Assembly: GCA_023935145.1 (NCBI GenBank)
Contig: CM043699.1
Span: 112,015,036 to 112,079,035 of the forward strand
DNA: 64,000 bases
Reading direction: 5' to 3'
From: Bretschneidera sinensis
Taxonomy: Eukaryota; Streptophyta; Magnoliopsida; Brassicales; Akaniaceae
Part shown: piece after piece, positions 56,345 to 64,000 of the stretch
Numbering within the stretch: position 1 is the first letter of the stretch
Layout: each line of letters starts with the position of its first letter
Position numbers and translations under genes: made by a program
Notes under the pieces: generated by a model
The model's input: only the letters and a program-made list of their open reading frames with translations
What the model was told of the DNA's origin: nothing
The model's database searches: none

Positions 56345-58440
56345 TTTTATTGGAGCTAGTAAATCAATACCAAATTATATTTTAATCCAGATACCACCTC
56401 AAAACATCCACAATTCTTTTAATACACTTAACATCTTCCTCTCTTGCATCAAAGAAAATGAACATATCATCTGCAAATTGCTAATGAGAGATTCTGAAAT
56501 CACTATTACCCACCTGAACCCCACTAATGAGTTGGGGTTGCATTGCCTTCTTCATCAGTTTATCATACAAGATAAGCCTTCTACCACGATATTAGAAAGG
56601 AACAGGGATTGGGGATCACCTTGACGCAAGCTATGTTCCACTACAAATCCCCTCGTTACTGATCCATTTTAAAGCATAGAAACAAGAACTGAAGAAATAC
56701 ATTCTTGGATCCAACTCCTCCATTTCAACCCAAACCACATTCTTACAAGCATAAAATCCAAGAACTCCCGGTCAACACCATCATAAGCTTTTTCAAAATC
56801 GACTTTGAAAAGAACCTCACCCCTCAGATTTTTCTTAAGGCAGCCAACCATTTTAGAGGCAATCAAAATTCCATCCATGATATTTCTGTCTTCTATAAAA
56901 GATATGATTGTGTTCCGTCCACTGTTTTAATCACTATCCTCAATCTGTTAGCCAAAAATTTTGCCAAAACATTATACAAACTACCAATGAGACTTATAGG
57001 ACTATAATCCTTCAAACTATAGGGACATTCTCATTTAGAAACAAGAGCAACGAAGGAATTATTCAACCCCTTGGTTAATTTGGCATTTTGGTGAAATTCC
57101 TTCAAGAACAACATGAAGTCTTCCTTCAACAAGCCCCAATTATCCCGAATAAAACCTATATTAAACCCATCTGGTCTAGGAGCCTTGTTTGCATCACACC
57201 CATCCAAAGCCCTCAGCCCTTCATCTTCAGTAAAATCAGCATCCAATCATCTACTTTGATCCTCTGAAATTCTGTTGCACTCGACCCCAACCATCAATGG
57301 ATTCACTGCCTCATTTCTCTTCAATTGATTTCTAAAATGCTCCACCATTTTCTCTTTAAACAACAAAGGATTAGATACCAACTATTCTTCAAATTCGAAA
57401 GACCAAATATGATTTCGGGTCTTTCTACTATTTGCAACTAAATGAAAAAATCTGCAGTTTTGCTTACGTTCCCTTGGCCCTAGATTTCTGTCTTCATTTA
57501 GACTCTTCAATCCTGTATAATCTCCATAAATTCCCAAGTATCAGACTGAAATTCTCCTAATCCTCCTTAGAACAAGGTTGAGTCTCTGCTTTACATTCCA
57601 ACAACATTATTCTCTCATCTAACTCAGAAATTTGTGCAGCTAAATTACAAACCTGAGACTTAGCCCAAGTTTTAATAGACATTTTTACTGCTCCCAAATT
57701 CCTGTGAATTCTAAAACCTGCCCAACCCCTAACATAATTCTCAGTCCAAGCTTTCTTGACAAACTCCTTAAAATTGGGAAGATGAAGCCAATTGTTATAA
57801 AATCGAAATGGCCGAAGCCCCTAATCCATTTCCACATCTCCAAGGTATATGGGAGAATGATCAGAAAAAGAACTAGGCAACGTCCACTGTTTTAACGAAA
57901 GATATTTCGTTAACCATTTGCCATCAATTAAGAACCTGTCAAGCCTACACAACGTTGGTGATTCCCTGTTGATTGACCACATAAACCTCTTTCCCAATAA
58001 GGGTAAATCAAGCAGAGCCACTTATTAAATAAATTCCGCAAAAAAATTAACAACTCTCACTATCTCAAAACTATGTAACACATTATTGAAATCTCCCCCT
58101 ACACTCCAAGCCCATGGATAAACTCCCTTCAAATCAGTCAGTAACTCCCAGAAAACCTTTATTTCTCCCTCAAAGTTGGGGGCATAAACATTCAAGACAG
58201 AACATCTAAGACCCACACCAATAATTCTTCCTATCAATAGAATAAACTGAAAATTTATAATTGAATTTTTCACATTAAAAAAACCTTCCTTTATGATGCA
58301 TATCAAACCCCCAGAAGCTCCTTCTAATTTTTCTCAAAACCATTTACAGTTTCCTATCCCAGTTTAGTCGCTTGCAACATAATTAAATCAGGTTTCCCTC
58401 TAATACTGACTTTCCAAACTGTACTTCTTTTCTCTGCCCT
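56345..58440 (-). pseudogene. L1-type LINE ORF2 (endonuclease and RT), right copy
   Basis: Minus strand. The endonuclease starts near 58435 (broken NVRGLGRAQK region). It has VLNVYAPNFEGE, VGGDFNNVLHSFE (58306-58025), RLDRFLIDGKW and SFSDHSPIYLGDVE (58021-57821), the D-x-N, D-R and S-D-H motifs of this fold. RT: NKAPRPDGFNIGFIRDNW (about 57200), LFKVDFEKAYDGVDREFLDF (about 56810), and the catalytic FADDMFIFFDARE near 56475-56440. Stops and frameshifts are scattered. The right copy extends 600 bases further than the left copy, which is cut at 511. The C-terminal part of the same element probably lies at 51687-53020 and 48240-48785. Confidence 0.87.
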
Positions 58441-59210
58441 CCCAAGACCTCATACATTCTATGATAAAAAATTTCATTTGCAAAAGTAAAACCACACCTA
58501 AGAGTGTATTCAGGAAAAAAAATTACTTCATGGGCCTCTTCTTAAACTCCCGAGCATCCCTCCTATCTAAGTCCAGAAAACGATCAACCATTTCTTCCTC
58601 ATCTCCCTTCCAAACCAAGCCTAATTGTTTTTCCATCTCCCAAGTAGCTTTAGCCTCACATCTGATCTTCTCATTATGTCTAGCAATATCCGCATCAGAT
58701 AAAGTCTCCTATTTTCTCCAGTCATGTATAGATACATCTTGAAGATTTTCAGATATCTGCGACCTTAAACTAATTGACTTCTTCTTTTGAGACTTGGAAC
58801 ACTTTTTGCCTTTCTTCTTCATTTTAGCTCTTTGAGATTTTTCATTACTAAACAGCTTACACAACTTCTTTATAATTAACATTTTTCTTAAAACTCCCTT
58901 TCCCTAAAAGTAATAATTAACACTTTTCTTAAACTCCCTTAGAAACCTCCCACAGAAACCTCTACCCTCGTCTGTATCTGAAACTTGAAAATGGCAGACT
59001 TGAATAGAAATAGAACAAAACGCCCCCCAATAATCCAATGATGCGCTGCAAACCAAAAGAGATTTTAGATCATGGCTCATTATTCTTCCAATTTTGTCAG
59101 GACAAAAAGGAAAGGTTGTTTCCTCACTAACTTTAATAGAGAAAATAACACCATTAATTCAAATTGTTAAGGAACTTGGTATGACTACTTTTGATTCAAC
59201 ATAAACTAAT
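58441..59210 (-). pseudogene. L1-type LINE ORF1, C-terminal part (right-edge copy)
   Basis: Nearly identical to 2065-2690. WRK..TLSDADIARHNEK and WEMEKKQLGLVWKGDEEEM lie at 58740-58580. KKGKKCSKSQKKKS lies upstream. DKIGRIMSHDLKSLLVCSAA lies near 59090. It keeps about 60 bases (near 59115-59175) that the left copy lacks. The frame is broken, and the element is cut by Copia-3 at 59211. Confidence 0.8.
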
Positions 59211-59512
59211 TGTCAATGGATGGCAAAGTCCATATTCTTTTTTTTAATTAGGGTCACTAACTATTCCACTTCACCCACACTTGCCATATATTCATCCTTG
59301 TTTTAAGGCTTACTTTAGGCCATGTTTCCTTCCTTGTTTTAAGGCTTACTTTAGACCATGTTTCCTTCCTTGTTTTAAGGAATGTCTTTTTCCTTTAACA
59401 ACCTATATATACTCTTAATTGTATTCTCAATAATATGAACTCAAGTAAGCATTTGTACAATCTCTTTACTCTCTTCAATTCTCACATCTCTTTACTCTCT
59501 TAAATTCTAACA
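59211..59512 (+). repeat. Copia-3 5' LTR
   Basis: 302 bp from TGTCAATGGATGG to TTCTAACA. TATA box CTATATATACTC at about 59403. A 32-bp unit (TCCTTGTTTTAAGGCTTACT and GGCCATGTTTCCT) is repeated near 59296-59375. Confidence 0.93.
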
Positions 59513-59525
59513 TGGTATCAGAGCC
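59513..59525 (+). promoter_or_regulatory. Copia-3 primer-binding site (initiator Met-tRNA type)
   Basis: TGGTATCAGAGCC begins immediately after the LTR. Confidence 0.92.
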
Positions 59526-59864
59526 AGTTGCTTAGGTTCTTTTCTCGTTTGTAATTTTTCTCGGTTTTGTGTTTCGGCGTGTTCTGTGTTGTTCTCGGTG
59601 AACCCGACGTGAAAGTTTTTTTTTTTGTTGTTTTTCGGACTTCTCTTTCTGGGTTGGTGTTGTCGGCACCTCCTATTTTTTTGGTTTGAGCAGTTTCGGC
59701 ATTCACAACATCCTCTATTTTCAGAGAGGTGTTTTGTGGCATTGGGTCTCAGATTTCTCGGTGTTTTTTTTTGTTCTTAGATCTCTTTGGCAGTTTGTTT
59801 TTTTTCTGCTTTGGGTGGTTTCGGCATTTTTTTGGTTGGGCTATTTTTTTTGCACTTATTTGCA

Positions 59865-60683
59865 ATGGATTCTGCACCTGTGTGTGTCAAATTTACGGGC
59901 AAAAATTACTCTACATGGGCTTTTCAGTTTGAATTTTTCCTCAAGGGACAAGAACTTTGGGGCCATATCGATAGCACGGATGTCGCACAAACATCCAATA
60001 CAAACCAATCGAAGGATGTTAGGTCTTCTCCTTCTTGGACTGTGCTTGATGCTCGGATCATGTCTTGGCTTCTTGGTTCGGTGGAGCCACATATTGTCAC
60101 CAACTTGCGTACTCATCGCTCTGCTCAATCCATGTGGACTTATCTGAAGAAGGTTTATCATCAAGATAATGATGCTTATCGCTTTCAGTTAGAGCATGCA
60201 ATTGCCACCTTTCAACATGGTAGTCTTTCCATCCAAGACTATTACTCGGCCTTTCTGATTCTTTGGACTGACTATACTGATCTTGTTATAGCGGCTGTTC
60301 CTGTTGCCACTCTTTCGACTATTCAGCAACTCCACGAGACTAGATGGCGTGATCAATTTCTTATGAAACTACGCCCGGAATATGAATCTATTCGTTCCTC
60401 TCTGCTGAATAGATCTCATGTTTCTTCTCTTGATGTTTGTTTTGGTGAGTTACTTCGTGAAGAACAACGTCTTAATACTCAAGCCACTCTGGAGCAATCT
60501 TATGGTAGTCCAGGAACTGTTGCTTATGTTGCCCAAAGACGCAGACCGCCTATGCATTCTAAAAACTTGCAGTGTTTTTGCTGTAAGGAATATGGGCATA
60601 TTGCTGCCAATTGTCCCAAGAAATACTGCTCTTATTGTAAGAAGAAGGGTCACATCATCAAAGAATGTCGTCTCCGCCCATAG
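59865..60683 (+). CDS. gag: Copia-3 gag
   Basis: 272 codons from ATG 59865. An in-frame upstream TTG extension is ignored. The gag core starts VKFTGKNYSTWAFQFEFFLK, followed by ILWTDYTDL, QFLMKLRPEYESIRSSLL and LREEQRL. The nucleocapsid has two zinc knuckles, CFCCKEYGHIAANC and CSYCKKKGHIIKEC (about 60571-60671). It ends at TAG 60681. In copia elements gag and pol are normally one polyprotein, and the same frame continues through to 63956, so this stop is probably a mutation of CAG and not a designed end. Confidence 0.85.
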   Translation: MDSAPVCVKFTGKNYSTWAFQFEFFLKGQELWGHIDSTDVAQTSNTNQSKDVRSSPSWTVLDARIMSWLLGSVEPHIVTNLRTHRSAQSMWTYLKKVYHQDNDAYRFQLEHAIATFQHGSLSIQDYYSAFLILWTDYTDLVIAAVPVATLSTIQQLHETRWRDQFLMKLRPEYESIRSSLLNRSHVSSLDVCFGELLREEQRLNTQATLEQSYGSPGTVAYVAQRRRPPMHSKNLQCFCCKEYGHIAANCPKKYCSYCKKKGHIIKECRLRP

Positions 60684-63600
60684 AATCATCAGGCTTAAGC
60701 ATTTCAGACTTCTGTTATTGTACCCTCCGCAGCTCCTGGCTCTTCTTCCAGTGCCTCTCCAGTTCCGGGACCTCCTGCAGCGAATTACTGCACACCCGAA
60801 ATGGTGCAACAGATGCTAATTTCAGCATTATCTGTAATGGGCTTTCAAGGTAAAAAATCTACCAAACTCTGGTACGTAGACTCGGGGGCCTCTAATCACA
60901 TGACGAATACTCCCACCGCTCTGTGTCATGTTCGAACCTATGTTGGTCCATCTGCCATTCAGACTGCCAATGGCAGTTCTTTACCAATTGCTGCTGTCGG
61001 AGATGCCTCTTCTAAATTCACTGATGTGTTTCTTGCTCCTCAGCTTTCCACGAATCTTATTTCTGTTGGTCAATTAGTTGATAACAATTGTGTTGTTAAC
61101 TTTTCTGGTGATGGTTGTGTTGTACAGGACCAGGTAACGAGAGAGCTGATCGCGAAGGGACCTAAAGCGGGGCGCTTGTTTCCACTATTTTTATCTGTCC
61201 TAGTAATTTCTCCAGTTTTGTCTATTAAGTCTCTTGCTTGCAATAATGTTCCAAATCTGAGTATGGTGTGGCATCGTCATTTAGGCCATCCCAATACTCA
61301 GATCTTATCTCATGTATTGCACTCTGGTTTTCTTGATAATGAAGAACGTTCTTCTTTATCTCTTAAGTGTGATTCTTGCAAACTTGGTAAAAGCAAAATT
61401 CTTCCATTTCCTTTACATGCTAGCAGAGCTTCTCACTGCTTTGATCTTATCCATAGTGATGTTTGGGGACCTTCTCCCGTTAGTTCACATGAAAAATTTA
61501 AATATTATGTGACTTTCATTGATGACTATAGCAGATTCACTTGGGTTTATTTTCTTCGCTCTAAATCTGAGGTTTTTCGTACTTTCACTAAATTTTTAGC
61601 GTATGTTGACAATCAATTTTCCGCGACTATTAAGACATTACGCACAGATTCTGGTGGTGAATATTTGTCTACTGAGTTTCAGGAATTCTTGGCTTCTAAA
61701 GGTATTATTCATCAACGTTCATGTCCTGCTACTCCCCAACAGAATGGAGTAGCCGAACGCAAAAATCGTCATCTTCTTGATGTGGTACGTACTCTCTTGT
61801 TAGAATCATCTGTTCCATCAATGTTCTGGGTCGAGGCTTTGAAAACTACTACTCACTTGATTAATCGTTTACCTTCCCAAATCTTACACATGGAGTCTCC
61901 CTATTTCCGCTTGTTTGCTAAACAACCTAGTTATGATAATCTCCGTAACTTTGGTTGTGTCTGTTTTGTCCATTTACCTCCCCATGAGCGACGTAAATTA
62001 TTTGCTCAATCTGTTAGATGTGCATTCTTGGGATATAATGTGTGTCAAAAGGGATTTGTTTGCTATGATCCTACCTTACATCGTACACGTATTTCTAAGA
62101 ATGTTATTTTCTTTGAAAATCAACATTTCTTTCCTATGTCCTCTGAGCCCTCTTCTTCTAAGGTGGTCCTCCCCTCCTTTGAGCAACAATTTTCAGATCT
62201 TCATCAAGTCAGCTCTCGCTTTAAACCAGGTATTGTATATACGAGACACTCCCGCCCACAGTCTCTTCCGATGGGTCAACCGATATCTGATCCTACCATG
62301 CTCTAGTCAGTTGCAGCACCTTCAGAACACTTGGTACGTCGCTCTTCTCGAATATCTTTACCTCCGGATAGGTATGGGTGGTTTACTTCTGCTCTTACTG
62401 CTGCATTGTCCAATTTTGATATTCCCACATGCTACTCACATGCTGTCAAGCATGATTGTTGGTGACAAGCTATGCAGGAAGAAATTGCTGCTTTAGAGGC
62501 CAATCACACCTGGGACATTGCACCTTGTCCTTCCACTATAGTCCCCCTGGGTTGCAAATGGGTTTACTCCGTCAAGGTTCGATCTGATGGAAGTTTGGAT
62601 CGTTATAAAGCTCGGCTTGTTGCACTTGGAAATAAACAGGAATATGGTGTTAATTATGAAGAAACCTTTGCTCCTGTGGCTAAGATGACCACTGTTCGTA
62701 TGATTCTAGCTCTTGCTGCTTCCAATGATTGGCCACTACATCAGATGGATGTCAAGAATGCTTTTCTTCATGGGGATCTTAAAGAGTGTATTTATATGAA
62801 GCCACCCCCAGGATTGTTTCCTTCTCCAAACTCACATGTGTGTAAGCTTCGTCGCTCCCTTTATGGTCTCAAACAAGCTCCAAGGGCTTGGTTTGATAAA
62901 TTTCGAACTAATTTATTACAATATTCTTTCAAGCAGAGCAAGTATGATACTTCCTTGTTTCTTCGAAAATCAGACATGGGTATTGTTGTTCTTTTGGTTT
63001 ATGTTGATGATATTGTGATTACTGGTTCCGATTCTGTTTTACTTGGCTGGCTCAAGACACATCTCTCCGAGTCCTTTCATATGAAAGATCTTGGGTCTCT
63101 TACATATTTTCTCGGTCTTGAGGTGCATCGTAGTCCGTCAGGTATTTCACTCAATCAACATAAGTATGCTAGTGACCTGGTGGCTACAACAGGCCTACAG
63201 GAGGTCACTTCTGTTGATACTCCCATGGAATTGAATGTCAAGCTTCGCAAAGAGGAGGGTGATTTACTTGCTGATCCTAGTTTATACCGAAAGTTGGTGG
63301 GCAGTCTTGTCTACCTCACCATTACTAGACCGGACATTTCCTTTGCAGTATAACAAGTCAGCCAGTTTCTTCAGACCCCTCGTCACCTTCATTTGGTTAC
63401 TGTCCGTAGGATCATACGCTATGTTCAGGGAACTTCTGCCCGTGGCTTATTCTTTCCTGCAGGCAATTCTCCTCGACTTACTACTTATAGCGACGCTGAT
63501 CGGGCTGGTTGTGCTGATACACGTCGCTCCATTACTGGTTGGTGTGTGTTCTTAGGTGATGCATTGATCTCATGGAAGAGTAAGAAGCAAGACAGAGTTT

Positions 63601-63956
63601 CTAAGTCATCTACAGAATCTGAGTATCGGACGATGTCTCTTGCTTGTTCCGAAATTATTTGGCTTCGAGGTTTGCTTGCTGAGCTAGATTTTTCTGCAAC
63701 TGATCCTACACCTCTACATGCTGATAATACAAGTGCTATTCAGATCACGGCCAATCCTGTCTATCATGAGCGCACGAAGCATATTGAAGTCGACTGTCAC
63801 TCTATCCGCGAAGCATTTGAAGCTTGTGTTATCACTCTTCCACATGTTTCCACTGACCTACAAATTGCTGATATCTTCACCAAAGCGCTCACTCGCCATC
63901 GACATTGCTTCTTAAGCAGCAAATTGATGCTTATTGATCAACCTGCATCAATTTGA
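60684..63956 (+). pseudogene. pol: Copia-3 pol (protease, integrase, RT, RNase H), four nonsense codons, no frameshift
   Basis: The frame of gag continues without indel to 63956. Protease: LWYVDSGASNHM (about 60870). Integrase: HRHLGH..CDSCKLGK (61270-61390), HSDVWGP, DDYSRFTWVYF, RTDSGGEY, then PQQNGVAERKNRHLL. RT: WVYSVKVRSDGSLDRYKARL (about 62565), MDVKNAFLHGDL, SLYGLKQAPRAWF, and catalytic LLVYVDDIVITGSD at about 62994. RNase H: YSDADRAGC, SKSSTESEYR, LHADNTSAI and HIEVDCH, ending at 63956. In-frame stops lie at 60696 (TAA), 62304 (TAG), 62463 (TGA) and 63351 (TAA). All key residues visible are kept. Confidence 0.93.
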
Positions 63957-63963
63957 GGGGGGC
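63951..63963 (+). promoter_or_regulatory. Copia-3 polypurine tract
   Basis: ATTTGAGGGGGGC lies directly before the 3' LTR start TGTCAATGG. Confidence 0.85.
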
Positions 63964-64000
63964 TGTCAATGGATGGCAAAGTCCATATTCTTATTTTTAA
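63964..64000 (+). repeat. Copia-3 3' LTR (first 37 bases)
   Basis: Matches 59211-59247. The rest is beyond the window. Confidence 0.93.

Larger units (their letters stand above)
59211..64000 (+). mobile_element. Copia-3: Ty1/copia retrotransposon, 3' LTR cut by the window end
   Basis: 5' LTR 59211-59512, primer-binding site, gag-pol in one frame, polypurine tract, and the first 37 bases of the 3' LTR (63964 on), which match the 5' LTR start with a single difference. It interrupts LINE ORF1. It is the least damaged retroelement in the window. Confidence 0.95.

Noticed and set aside
60418..60819. Overlapping frames within Copia-3 gag-pol
   Set aside because: Shadow frames of the single long gag-pol frame, with no domain resemblance.
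59211..64000. Endogenous pararetrovirus or other viral insertion
   Set aside because: Domain order protease-integrase-RT-RNase H, LTRs and tRNA primer site are those of copia retrotransposons. No movement, coat or envelope-like protein is seen.

Overview
The window is nuclear DNA of a flowering plant, most likely a eudicot. The evidence is one complete plant-specific NAC transcription factor gene with introns and its broken relative, plus AT-rich intergenic DNA packed with plant-type transposons: Ty1/copia, a gypsy deletion derivative, L1- and RTE-type LINEs, a CACTA element, a tRNA-derived SINE, a PIF/Harbinger-like MITE and a probable hAT end. No bacterial, organellar or viral genome segment is seen. 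The only gene that looks intact is the NAC gene at 42992-45040 (minus strand).

Layout. 1-511 is the 3' part of a copia-type LTR inserted in an L1-type LINE (minus strand) that occupies 512-9328. That LINE is interrupted by a complete copia element, Copia-1 (3032-8885, 5-bp target duplication GATAG). 9329-9861 is intergenic. Copia-2 fills 9862-15610 (target duplication GATAA). 15611-18950 is intergenic with LTR-like sequence. 18951-20057 is the 3' half of a NAC pseudogene, cut off by a truncated CACTA transposon (20058-31628) that carries TNP2-type transposase remnants and about 17 copies of a 161-bp repeat. 31629-32558 is intergenic with a SINE. 32559-35845 is a second LINE (plus strand), followed by a hAT-like fragment.

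36256-44295 is a second copy of the 2706-20057 region, without Copia-1 and Copia-2 but with a solo LTR (36861-37213) and a strictosidine-synthase-like exon remnant (38651-38980). It ends in the intact NAC gene. The copy resumes at 45913-47560, matching 31629-32558, and carries a MITE. From about 48240 to 59210 lies a third L1 LINE (minus strand). It is broken by inverted LTR elements (48786-51686), one holding a PTB-type RRM fragment, and by a tandem three-LTR gypsy derivative (53321-55678). Copia-3 (59211 to the window end) has one frame interrupted only by five nonsense codons.

Reading the copies against each other gives an order of events. The L1 LINE and the NAC gene were present before the block duplicated. 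Copia-1, Copia-2, the SINE and the CACTA element entered the left copy afterwards. The solo LTR and the MITE entered the right copy. The left NAC copy lost its promoter, exon 1 and most of exon 2 at the CACTA junction, while the right copy kept all its parts. The LINE at 56345-59210 repeats the one at the left edge, so a third copy of the block may begin at the right edge.
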